Below the pieces are notes generated by a model that saw only the letters and a program-made list of their open reading frames with translations, was not told where the DNA came from and ran no database searches. The position numbers and the translations under genes are program-made. This document shows, piece after piece, positions 27,818 through 36,006 of a stretch of DNA of 64,000 bases (within the stretch, counting starts at the first letter, position 1; each line of letters begins with the position of its first letter). This DNA is from Methylophilus medardicus (GTDB lineage: Bacteria > Pseudomonadota > Gammaproteobacteria > Burkholderiales > Methylophilaceae), in the NCBI RefSeq assembly GCF_006363955.1, contig NZ_CP040948.1, positions 2,418,001 to 2,482,000 of the forward strand. Direction: 5' to 3'.

Positions 27818-28330
27818 CTAATTGCTATTGTCGCAACGTAAGGCGGGCGGCTCGGCAGTCAGCTTGCTAGGGGTCAACCAGAATAAGGGTTTGATGCGTT
27901 CATCCACATGACAAGCATCGATGTAACCGATCGCCCCATCCGTTTCGGCCACATAGCGGATCATCGCCTCTTCGGATTGCACGGTATAAGGAGGCTGTAC
28001 CCCATGAAAATACTGGCCGTTCCAGTAACTCACTTGTGACCGCGGCGTGCTGTGTAATACTTGCTGCGAAAATTTCAAACGTAAGACATGCTCGCTGTGC
28101 AGATTGACCGGGTGTAAGGCCTGACCATGGGCGGCATACAGTTTTTTACGCCAAAAAATCAGGCCCAGCTCATCCGCATGCACTTCCGGCGCGAGCCCTG
28201 CCTGCGCTGGCACAATGATGGCAATAATACGGTTATCTTCAACCGCCAGGGCGGCATTGACAGCCAGCAGGCTGAGCAGACAAGCACAGACTATCCAGCG
28301 TCGGTAAAGACTCGTGTAGCGCGCGGACAT
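27818..28330 (-). CDS. Small PstS-like periplasmic substrate-binding protein
   Basis: A 170-residue exported protein (signal peptide about 1-29, ending NAALA) with a truncated phosphate-binding-protein-like domain. ELGLIFWRKKLY and AIGYIDACHVD, near the end, resemble the short PstS-like proteins in which one lobe remains. No ABC permease or ATPase is nearby. It overlaps the porin-like gene by one base (TAATG), so they are one operon, and it converges on eptA. It may deliver a ligand to the porin or to the histidine kinase next door; this is inference. Confidence 0.7.
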   Translation of the reverse strand: MSARYTSLYRRWIVCACLLSLLAVNAALAVEDNRIIAIIVPAQAGLAPEVHADELGLIFWRKKLYAAHGQALHPVNLHSEHVLRLKFSQQVLHSTPRSQVSYWNGQYFHGVQPPYTVQSEEAMIRYVAETDGAIGYIDACHVDERIKPLFWLTPSKLTAEPPALRCDNSN

Positions 28331-29352
28331 TAGAACATCACCGCAAAAGAGGTCACAAATCCGCGCGGCACATCCTCATACTCACCACTGCCGCCAATAA
28401 ATTCAAACTTGAGTAGCTGGTTTGGTTTGACGCGCTTGGTCATCCCCAGCACCCAGCGATCTGCATTTTTGCGATCGACTTCATGCAGGGTCTCTAGCCG
28501 CACAATCGAATACCACTCATGGCCTAAGGCATAAGCACCTTGCAGATACGCCCCACTGCCGCCATCGCCACCGCCAGAGGTTTTGCGCTCATACACTTCG
28601 CCACTAAACTCCCAGCGATTGAGTTCCAGTAAAAAATCCAGCCCATACAAATGATAGGTAGATGAGCCACTGAAATCCTTTTGATAACTCATGACGTTCA
28701 GACCCAGGGTATTGAGTCCCGCATTGTTGCTGCTCAAACCCAGAATGTTATTGAACGCGAGCCGCGCACCTTTGACTTGGCGATGAATAATTTCATCGCC
28801 ATCTTGATGCTGGTCCTTCAAGGCTTCAGCATAGATCTGATACTCCATGTCCATGTGTTTTATCGGCAAACTGCCAAACAACATCGCCCCATTGAGGCCA
28901 GAGGGAAACAAGCGAGAAGTGACTAAGGGACGGCTGGCTGTCCATACTAGCGGCGGTGCATGAAGCTGGTTCCAGCGGCCAACAGGAGTTAAAAATCGAC
29001 CCAAGCGAATATTGGTTTTTTCGTTGAGGTTATAGTCAAAATAGAAGCGCTCAAGATCGACATAACTCTGCTTGGTGTTGAATCCATCATGGTGGTCATA
29101 AACCATTGGATTTTCGAGCTCAAGCTCGCTAAAAAACTTGAGACGGGTACCTTTATCCCAGGTCACAATCATGCTGACTTCATTCAGCTTAAGTGTGGCG
29201 GTTTCAGTACGTGGCAAACGGGCATCGATACTGCTGTAACCGCCCACATGAAAGCCCTGCCAGAAAGGATCAACCTCGTCAGCCATCACCGACTTGCATA
29301 GCACACACAGGCTGATTACACTGAGCGTGACCCTGATGAACGTGCTTAACAT
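28330..29352 (-). CDS. Porin-like outer-membrane beta-barrel protein
   Basis: A 340-residue protein with signal peptide (cleavage near VMA-DE, residue 24) and alternating amphipathic strands ending in a terminal Phe (FAVMF), the usual mark of an outer-membrane barrel. Typical strand text is RLKFFSELELENP and FYFDYNLNEKTNIRLGRF. It resembles OprO/P-like and porin-superfamily proteins without being clearly one of them. It precedes the small PstS-like gene and is divergent from the histidine kinase with only about 60 bases between them, so all four genes may share control. Confidence 0.7.
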   Translation of the reverse strand: MLSTFIRVTLSVISLCVLCKSVMADEVDPFWQGFHVGGYSSIDARLPRTETATLKLNEVSMIVTWDKGTRLKFFSELELENPMVYDHHDGFNTKQSYVDLERFYFDYNLNEKTNIRLGRFLTPVGRWNQLHAPPLVWTASRPLVTSRLFPSGLNGAMLFGSLPIKHMDMEYQIYAEALKDQHQDGDEIIHRQVKGARLAFNNILGLSSNNAGLNTLGLNVMSYQKDFSGSSTYHLYGLDFLLELNRWEFSGEVYERKTSGGGDGGSGAYLQGAYALGHEWYSIVRLETLHEVDRKNADRWVLGMTKRVKPNQLLKFEFIGGSGEYEDVPRGFVTSFAVMF

Positions 29353-29411
29353 AATTGACCCATAATGATCATTTCGGCAAAAACTATTTAATCCCTATTT
29401 TCTCATATCTC

Positions 29412-31073
29412 ATGCGATTCCAATCCCCTCTGACGATTCGCAAAATGCTTTTAATTGCATTTTTGCTTGCGGGCTTGCTGCCTGCGCTGTTGGTCAGCTT
29501 ATTGAGCTTTTACCAAGCGCGACAGGCTCTCCGGGTTGAAATCCAACATGACTTGCAAACAACAGGCAAGGCGGTCGCCGAACACGTCGATCGCGTGATC
29601 AATGAACGAGTGCGGAATGTGCGTAGTTGGAGCCAACTTGCGATTATGCAGGACCTGCTGATCGGCGACATCGACAAACGCTTGTCGATTTTTTTAGCCG
29701 AGACCCGACGAAGTTACGCAGAGCAATACGTCAGTCTCGACGTTACCGATTTACAGGGGCGGATTATTGCCTCTAGCCGGCCCGAAAAGATCAGTGCATC
29801 TTTAGCAACGCCGCCCATCTGGATGTCTTTTCGTGACAATGGGCAAACGATTACGGTGTATCAGCTTGACCAGCAGCAACTGATGATTTCTGCGCCAGTC
29901 ATGTCTCAAAATACGTTGCAACCGATGGGGCAATTGACCGCCACCTTTAACTGGCAGGTGATAGAGAAACTACTCGATCATGCGGCGCAACACAGCACAG
30001 AGTTAGCGTTGGTAGACAATCAAGACAACTCACTCGCCCAATCAAAACAATGGTCAAACCAAGCACACAGCCTACATGCCAGAGCCGTTGTCACCAGCCA
30101 ACTGCCGCTCAATGGCTGGCAGATTCATCTCAATAAAGATCACGATGTCGCAGTCGCGCCGGTGCATCGGCTAGGGTTGATTTTTATCGCCTTGTTGGGA
30201 GTGATTCTGGTGGGCTCGGTGATATTGGTCCGACCACTGGCTCAAAATATCAGCCGCCCATTGGAGGCGCTCACCCGCTACGTGCAACGTTTTCGGCAGC
30301 CCGGCAGCCTGCCACCTCCATCCAGTGGTCCGGCCGAGGTGCAATCATTGCATCAGGCGTTTACCCAAATGGCCACTGATCTGCACGCATCGGAGCAACA
30401 GCTGACGCGAGCGGCCAAACTCGCGGTGGTGGGTGAAATGGCGGCCGCCATGAGTCACGAGGTACGCACACCGCTTGGTATCATGCGCTCCTCAGCGGAT
30501 GTGCTGTTAAGGGAGTCACAACTGAGTGACGATGGCCGCGAAGTGCTTGGCTTTATCATTTCTGAAACAGAACGTTTAAACAAACTGGTCAGCAGCTTGA
30601 TTGATGCGGCTCGCCCGCGACCGCTTAACAAAATACCACTTGATCTACAGGCGCATTTAAAACATGTGATGGCGATGTTGCAAAAACAGGCGCAACATAA
30701 ACAGATTACGTTATCACTGCGGAGCACGCAGCCGGTGATGATTGAGGCAGACCAAGACCAAATGACCCAGGTCTTAGTCAACTTGCTGATGAATGCCATC
30801 CAAATTTTGCCAGAAGGCGGTCAAATCGCTCTCGACTTGACCAGTCGCGATCAGCAGGCGCACATTGCCGTGGCAGACAACGGCCCCGGCGTGCCAGCGA
30901 ACCAACAAAGCCATTTATTTGAAGCCTTTTTTACCCAACGCGCTGGCGGTGTTGGGCTGGGGTTGGCGGTCGTCAAGCAAATCATTGAGGCCCACAATGG
31001 TACAATCAGCTATAGCACTAGCGAATGGCAAGGTGCCCAATTTAACTTATCCCTCCCGTTAGCGACCGCATAA
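29412..31073 (+). CDS. Membrane sensor histidine kinase
   Basis: Numbered from the ATG at 29412: first span 13-32, periplasmic sensor about 33-253, second span 254-273, HAMP about 274-326, dimerisation region with His349 in SHEVRTPLG, and an ATPase domain with N461, DNGPG (489-493) and GVGLGLAVV (513-521). It is an NtrB/AtoS-like kinase with a large double-PAS-type (dCache-like) sensor. A TTG at 29355 would add 19 residues but lacks support. The response regulator follows after 2 bases. The divergent porin and binding-protein genes suggest that it senses a periplasmic solute or envelope stress. Confidence 0.9.
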   Translation: MRFQSPLTIRKMLLIAFLLAGLLPALLVSLLSFYQARQALRVEIQHDLQTTGKAVAEHVDRVINERVRNVRSWSQLAIMQDLLIGDIDKRLSIFLAETRRSYAEQYVSLDVTDLQGRIIASSRPEKISASLATPPIWMSFRDNGQTITVYQLDQQQLMISAPVMSQNTLQPMGQLTATFNWQVIEKLLDHAAQHSTELALVDNQDNSLAQSKQWSNQAHSLHARAVVTSQLPLNGWQIHLNKDHDVAVAPVHRLGLIFIALLGVILVGSVILVRPLAQNISRPLEALTRYVQRFRQPGSLPPPSSGPAEVQSLHQAFTQMATDLHASEQQLTRAAKLAVVGEMAAAMSHEVRTPLGIMRSSADVLLRESQLSDDGREVLGFIISETERLNKLVSSLIDAARPRPLNKIPLDLQAHLKHVMAMLQKQAQHKQITLSLRSTQPVMIEADQDQMTQVLVNLLMNAIQILPEGGQIALDLTSRDQQAHIAVADNGPGVPANQQSHLFEAFFTQRAGGVGLGLAVVKQIIEAHNGTISYSTSEWQGAQFNLSLPLATA

Positions 31074-31075
31074 CC

Positions 31076-32434
31076 ATGTCCAGCCCGCAATACACCATCT
31101 TAGCCGTTGATGATGAGCCGCATATGCGCAGACTGCTCGAAATCAGTTTGCGTCAAGCAGGCTATCGCGCGCTATCTGCGAGCCATGGTCAAGAGGCGCT
31201 TGCGCTTATTCAACAACAACAGATCGACCTGGTCGTCAGTGACCTGCATATGCCAGGCATGAACGGTTTGCAATTGTTGGCGGCGTTGCGCAAACAATAT
31301 GAACGGCTGCCATTTATCATGGTGACCGCTCAGGGCGAAATCAACACCGCGGTAGAAGCAATGAAGTTAGGCGCCAATGACTACATTCTGCGACCGTTCG
31401 AACTCGAAGCGCTTGAAATTGCGATCACAAAAGCACTCGCCGTCAACCGTATCCAACTTGAAAATACGTTTTTAAAGGAAAGCAGTCAGCCCAGCGGCAA
31501 CGGCCTCATCGGCAACAGCGCGCCGATGCAATCGCTCAAGCAAATGATCCAACAGGTGGCGCCTGAGCGGGCGACAGTGTTTATCGTCGGTGAAACCGGT
31601 ACCGGTAAAGAGTTAGTCGCCAAGGCCTTGCATGACGCATCGCCCCGCAAGTCGGCGTTATTTGTGGCGGTGAACTGTGCTGCGATTCCAGTGGATATTC
31701 TAGAATCCGAATTGTTTGGCCACGAGAAAGGCGCTTTTACCGGCGCGGTAAAAGAGCGCGTCGGCAAATTTGAACTGGCGAATGGCGGCACGCTATTTTT
31801 GGATGAAATCACTGAAATGCCGATTCAGTTGCAAGCAAAGTTGTTGCGGGTGCTGCAAGAGAACGTAGTTGAAAAATTAGGGGGCAATCGGCAAATTGCG
31901 CTCGATGTGCGGGTGGTGGCCGCCACTAACCGCGACCCTTTACAGGCGGTGAAAGAGGGCAAATTGCGTGAAGACGTGTATTACCGCTTGAATGTTATCC
32001 AACTACAAATCCCGCCCTTGCGAGAGCGTGGTGACGATGTCAGCTTGTTGGCGGACTATTTTTTAAGCAAGCGCCAGACACAGCTGAGTGCACCCGCGCG
32101 CGAATGTTTGCTGGCCTATCGCTGGCCCGGCAATGTGCGCGAGCTGGAAAACATCCTCGAGCGCGCCGCAATTTTGGCGGGCAATCAAACTATTCAGTGT
32201 CAACATTTACCCGCAGATATTTCGCAAACCCCCGTCACTACCAGCCAGACCTTGAGTCCAGACGCGTCAGCGGCAAATGACTTGTCTATTCCGCGTGCAA
32301 CCGAGTCGATTGAACGCCGTCTGATTTTACAAGCATTGGATGCTTGCCAAGGCAATAAAACCAAGGCAGCCAAGCTTTTAGAAATTAGCGAGCGCTCACT
32401 TTGGAACAAATTAAATCAATACGGCTTGCGTTAA
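31076..32434 (+). CDS. NtrC-family sigma-54-dependent response regulator
   Basis: A 452-residue activator with receiver (1-120), AAA+ (about 143-375) and Fis-type helix-turn-helix (about 405-452) domains. The phospho-acceptor is Asp56 (VVSDLHMPG). The AAA+ part has Walker A GETGTGKE and GAFTGA, the loop that contacts sigma-54. One oddity: the receiver residue that is nearly always Lys (YLxKPF) is Arg106 (YILRPF). It is co-transcribed with the kinase. The strong sigma-54 promoter at 25305 (PAP2-eptA) is the nearest visible target. Confidence 0.92.
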   Translation: MSSPQYTILAVDDEPHMRRLLEISLRQAGYRALSASHGQEALALIQQQQIDLVVSDLHMPGMNGLQLLAALRKQYERLPFIMVTAQGEINTAVEAMKLGANDYILRPFELEALEIAITKALAVNRIQLENTFLKESSQPSGNGLIGNSAPMQSLKQMIQQVAPERATVFIVGETGTGKELVAKALHDASPRKSALFVAVNCAAIPVDILESELFGHEKGAFTGAVKERVGKFELANGGTLFLDEITEMPIQLQAKLLRVLQENVVEKLGGNRQIALDVRVVAATNRDPLQAVKEGKLREDVYYRLNVIQLQIPPLRERGDDVSLLADYFLSKRQTQLSAPARECLLAYRWPGNVRELENILERAAILAGNQTIQCQHLPADISQTPVTTSQTLSPDASAANDLSIPRATESIERRLILQALDACQGNKTKAAKLLEISERSLWNKLNQYGLR

Positions 32435-32446
32435 CAGAGCCGCTAT

Positions 32447-33229
32447 TTAAGTGGCCCAAAGGTAGGCATCCATGGCGAGTATCCCATAGGTGTTTTCAGG
32501 AGTGAACCGCTGCAAGCACGCTGCCGGCCAATCATGCACACTCCCCGTCGCCACAAACAAGGGCATTAAGTGATCCTCAGTTGGATGCGCTTGCACCCCC
32601 AATGGAGAGGCAACCCGATAGTTGAGCAGGCTCTGCCATTGCTGTTGCTGGATGCGTTCAGCCATCCAGTCAGCAAAAGCTTCTACATATTCCAGTGGCT
32701 CAGCGTCCCTATTACCAGTAAACAAATCTGACAAGTTATGCGTGATCGCACCGGAGGCCAATATCAATACCTGTTGCGCATGTAACGCTTGTAATGCCTG
32801 CCCGAGCGCGAATTGCTGTTGAGGCGAGCTGCGACTTTGAATCGACAACTGGGTCACTGGGATATCGGCATCTGGATACATCAACCTCAAAGGCACCCAG
32901 GCCCCATGATCCAAGCCGCGCTGAGCACTGGTTTGCACCGGCAGCCCTTGCGCCGTCAACAGACCCACAACTTGCTCAGCCAGTGCCGGCGCGCCCGGTG
33001 CGGGATATTGCATGTCATACAGCGCCGGCGGAAACCCAGCAAAATCATGAATCGTTTCAGGTTGTCGTGCGAGGCTTACGGTAGGCAAGCGCGTATCCCA
33101 GTGTGCAGACACGACCAAAATGGCAGGTGGCCGTGGAATGCGGCTGGCGATGCCAGCCAGCATCTGGCCGGTAAGCCCGGGCGTCAGCGCCAGCATCGGC
33201 GCACCATGTGAAACAAATAAAGTGCTCAT
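32447..33229 (-). CDS. LigB/DODA-type extradiol dioxygenase-like protein
   Basis: A 260-residue member of the class III extradiol dioxygenase / 4,5-DOPA dioxygenase family (YgiD-like). Candidate metal ligands are His8 (FVSHGAP), His43 (SAHWDT), with His164 (GAITHNL) and His215 (AHPTEDH) completing the site; HDFAGFPPALYDMQYPAPG is a family signature. Members open catechol rings or act on quinone precursors; substrate unknown here. It lies 21 bases downstream of a DoxX gene in the same orientation, opposite a LysR regulator, an arrangement often linked with quinone or aldehyde stress. Confidence 0.87.
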   Translation of the reverse strand: MSTLFVSHGAPMLALTPGLTGQMLAGIASRIPRPPAILVVSAHWDTRLPTVSLARQPETIHDFAGFPPALYDMQYPAPGAPALAEQVVGLLTAQGLPVQTSAQRGLDHGAWVPLRLMYPDADIPVTQLSIQSRSSPQQQFALGQALQALHAQQVLILASGAITHNLSDLFTGNRDAEPLEYVEAFADWMAERIQQQQWQSLLNYRVASPLGVQAHPTEDHLMPLFVATGSVHDWPAACLQRFTPENTYGILAMDAYLWAT

Positions 33230-33250
33230 GACAACAATACGCCGCGAGGC

Positions 33251-33640
33251 TTAGCGACGACGGTTATCCAGACTGTAAGCGCCGGCCCCAAACGCAACCA
33301 CCATCAATAAGCCACCCACAATCGTCAGGTTCTTTAAGAACATGATTTGTTGCATCTGATCCGCCATATTGAAATGAAACATAAAGGCAGCGGCAATCGT
33401 AAACAACGCAATGCCAGCCGCAGCCAGACGGGCTTGATAGCCGAGCAACAAAGCCACACCCAACACTAATTCGACAAACAAAGCGATGGCATAAGCCACT
33501 TCAGGCAGCGGTGCGCCAACACTTTGAATATAGGCAATAGTGCCCGCAGGGTTCGCGACTTTACTCAAGCCACTGATAATAAAAATATGTGATAACAAAA
33601 TACGCGCGGCCACACTTGCGGCGGATTGGACTGTGTTCAT
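33251..33640 (-). CDS. DoxX family membrane protein (copy 1)
   Basis: A 129-residue four-span DoxX/YphA-type protein. It begins with ARILLSHIFIISGLSKVANP, matching the family, and contains a run of hydrophobic helices. DoxX proteins are small membrane partners of quinol-linked oxidoreductases, but their activity is not clear. It precedes the extradiol dioxygenase-like gene as an operon and is divergent from the LysR gene. A second copy lies at 34716-35120 and is closely similar (both share VAYAIALFVELVLG-like text). Confidence 0.88.
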   Translation of the reverse strand: MNTVQSAASVAARILLSHIFIISGLSKVANPAGTIAYIQSVGAPLPEVAYAIALFVELVLGVALLLGYQARLAAAGIALFTIAAAFMFHFNMADQMQQIMFLKNLTIVGGLLMVVAFGAGAYSLDNRRR

Positions 33641-33808
33641 GTTGGGCTCCTTAATGGGTTTGGGCGCGATGAATCACATGGGTAAAACATCGCACACTGC
33701 TATAAATATCAGCTCGGTTTCAGCTGACCATTACATTGTATGCTACAAATAAATAGTTGATAATCCCACTATTATTGGTAAAACTGTCTCACATGGGTTG
33801 ACAATAGC
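33641..33808. promoter_or_regulatory. DoxX/LysR divergent control region
   Basis: The region holds ATAGT-N10-ACTAT (33753-33772), close to the T-N11-A pattern of LysR-type sites, 37 bases ahead of the LysR start. It is placed where autoregulation and control of the divergent doxX-dioxygenase operon are both possible. Confidence 0.4.
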
Positions 33809-34693
33809 ATGGCCTCAATCGAAGAAATGCAATTTTTTGTGGAAGTCGTCAAACACGGCAATTTCACCAACGCCGCGCGCACGCTGGGTATTTCCAAGCA
33901 GCTGGTCAGCCGACGTATTATTGCCCTGGAAGCTCGGGTTGGCGCACGCCTATTATTGCGCACCACACGCAAATTATCCGCCACAGAAACTGGCAAAGTG
34001 TTTTTTCAACGAGCGCAACAGATATTACAAGCCATCCGTGATGCCGAGTTAGAAATCAGCAATCGTTCAGACGAACTACGCGGACTACTGAAGATATCGG
34101 TGCCATTGTCTTATGCCAACCTGAGGCTTGCACCGGCGCTGATTGCCTTTATGCAAGCCCATCCGTTGGTTGAGATTTGGCTGGATGCGGATAACCGTCA
34201 TGTCGATATGATTAGTGAAGGTTATGATATGGTCATCCGCGTCACTGACCAGCCTGAAGAAGGCATGGTGGCGCGCAAACTCGAAGACGCCGCCATGCGC
34301 TATTGCTGCAGCCCAGATTATCAACAGCGATTCGGCACGCCAAGCTCGCCACAAGCCCTAACGACACACGCCTGCTTGACCCATCGTGCCAGCGAATGGC
34401 TGTTTAGATCGCACGACCAAATTTTTCGTATTCCGATTCAGGCGCGCCTAAAATCTAATCATGGCGAAGTGTTGCGTGATGCAGCTGTGGCAGGCCTCGG
34501 CATCACCGGTTTGCCGGCTTTTTATGTGTTGGACGACCTGCAAAGCGGCAAACTGGTTGAAGTCCTCACTGCGTATCGCATCGAGCAGGCCGGCATTTAT
34601 GCGATGTATCCCTATCATAAACAAGTGTCTTCTAACACACTCGCCCTCATCGCGCATTTACAGGCATGGTTTCAAGCAAGCAACGCCACATGA
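33809..34693 (+). CDS. LysR-type transcriptional regulator
   Basis: A 294-residue LTTR with an N-terminal winged helix (MASIEEMQFFVEVVKHGNFT, then AARTLGISKQLVSRRIIALE) and a periplasmic-binding-like effector domain from about residue 90. Several features match the group that controls small oxidoreductase and DoxX genes, such as AAVAGLGITGLPAFYV near the C-terminus. It lies between two DoxX genes that are transcribed away from or toward it. Its effector is unknown. Confidence 0.92.
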   Translation: MASIEEMQFFVEVVKHGNFTNAARTLGISKQLVSRRIIALEARVGARLLLRTTRKLSATETGKVFFQRAQQILQAIRDAELEISNRSDELRGLLKISVPLSYANLRLAPALIAFMQAHPLVEIWLDADNRHVDMISEGYDMVIRVTDQPEEGMVARKLEDAAMRYCCSPDYQQRFGTPSSPQALTTHACLTHRASEWLFRSHDQIFRIPIQARLKSNHGEVLRDAAVAGLGITGLPAFYVLDDLQSGKLVEVLTAYRIEQAGIYAMYPYHKQVSSNTLALIAHLQAWFQASNAT

Positions 34694-34715
34694 TCAAAGC
34701 GAAGCCTGCCACCGC

Positions 34716-35120
34716 CTACTCCGGTTGCGCCATCGGTTGCGGGCCATCCACACTATAACCGCCCGGCCCAAACGCAATCACCACCAGCAAACCACCGATG
34801 ATCGTCGTGTTTTTGAGAAACATGATGACCTGCACCGGATCGGCCATATTGCTATGAAACATCAGCGCAGTCACAAACGTGAATAGCGCAATGCCGGCGG
34901 CGGCCAATTGCGACCGATAACCGACCAATAATGCGAGGCCAAGACCCAGCTCAACAAACAGCGCCACCACATAGGCCAAGGTGGGCATGGGCAGGTGTGC
35001 GCTTTCAATATAGGCAATGGTGCCGGCCGGGTCCATGACCTTGGTGATGCCACTGATGATAAAAATGAGCGACAACAATACCCGCCCGAGAAAACTCACC
35101 CAACGTTGTCTGACATTCAT
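34716..35120 (-). CDS. DoxX family membrane protein (copy 2)
   Basis: A 134-residue four-span DoxX protein, paralogous to the one at 33251-33640: both have the motif (V/A)RxLLSxIFIISGxxKVxxPAGTIAYI and the end IGGLLVVIAFGPGGYS. It converges on the LysR gene and is preceded by about 250 bases separating it from the TetR gene. Two copies this close suggest local duplication, or recruitment to a common control circuit. Confidence 0.88.
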   Translation of the reverse strand: MNVRQRWVSFLGRVLLSLIFIISGITKVMDPAGTIAYIESAHLPMPTLAYVVALFVELGLGLALLVGYRSQLAAAGIALFTFVTALMFHSNMADPVQVIMFLKNTTIIGGLLVVIAFGPGGYSVDGPQPMAQPE

Positions 35121-35305
35121 ACTGAAGCCTCCTGATCGTTATTAGACGTGTTCGTGCGCGCCTCTGACCCCACACATGATCGCGTTCAAGCGCATCGCTA
35201 TCAATGGCTTGCTGTCGCATTCACCATGGTGCAACCGGCCAACGCAAACGCCGGTGTATCACATATGTTACTCTGCACCATTCGCTAAAAAAATGCCAGA
35301 ACGAT

Positions 35306-35344
35306 TTGACATTTAAAAATAACGATGTTAATTTAACGTTGTTA
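35306..35344 (+). promoter_or_regulatory. TetR promoter and overlapping operator
   Basis: TTGACA (35306-35311), 17 bases, then TAATTT (35329-35334). A 25-bp near-palindrome, TAACGATGTTAA (35320-35331) and TTAACGTTGTTA (35333-35344) around one T, matches at 10 of 12 arm positions and covers the -10 hexamer. This is the expected layout of an autoregulated TetR promoter. Confidence 0.72.
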
Positions 35345-35367
35345 TATTTAAAAATGCGCCTGACGCG

Positions 35368-36006
35368 ATGCCACCCAAAATCAAAACTGACAGTGAAAAA
35401 CACGCCATACGCACCGCCATTTTGGATGCGGCCAGAGCGCTGTTTATTCATCAGGGCGTCGACGCAGTGACCATGCGCGCAGTGGCGCAACAGGTGGGGT
35501 ATTCAGCCACCAGCCTTTATCACTATTTCGGTGATAAAGAGCAACTGATTAGAGCCGTGGTCGATGCAGATGTGATGAAACTGGCGCAAGCCTTGAAATC
35601 CACACTCGATATCAGCGACCCTCTGCAAAGATTTTTACAGTTTGGACAGCATTACGTGCAGTTCGCGCTCGCTAATCCCAACCATTACCGCATGATGTTT
35701 ATGACCCAACATCCCCCCTGCGATCCGGCTTTTTCTAGCATCGAGCAGCATAATCCGGAGCAAGATGCTTATTCACAACTGATTGGCGTCGTGACCAGCG
35801 CTTGGCATGCAGGCGTGTTCAAACCCTCCCTGACTGATCCTGTCCTCATTGCACAGACCGTTTGGGCCGCGATGCATGGCTTGTGTGCGCTTGAAATCAA
35901 CCTCGCCGATGACGCGTGGATTGATTGGCGACCGCTGGAAGCGCGTACGCAGGCGATGGTAAAGATGTGCATGGGCGGACTGATGAAAGCACCTGAATAT
36001 GAATAA
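35368..36006 (+). CDS. TetR-family repressor of an RND efflux operon
   Basis: A 212-residue regulator with a TetR DNA-binding domain (about residues 10-57: TMRAVAQQVGYSATSLYHYF) and a C-terminal ligand domain of the TetR_C type (LANPNHYRMMFM). It is the first gene of the operon: its stop overlaps the adaptor gene by 8 bases. Together with the palindrome over its own promoter, this means it represses itself and the pump, and is released by a pump substrate. Confidence 0.92.
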   Translation: MPPKIKTDSEKHAIRTAILDAARALFIHQGVDAVTMRAVAQQVGYSATSLYHYFGDKEQLIRAVVDADVMKLAQALKSTLDISDPLQRFLQFGQHYVQFALANPNHYRMMFMTQHPPCDPAFSSIEQHNPEQDAYSQLIGVVTSAWHAGVFKPSLTDPVLIAQTVWAAMHGLCALEINLADDAWIDWRPLEARTQAMVKMCMGGLMKAPEYE

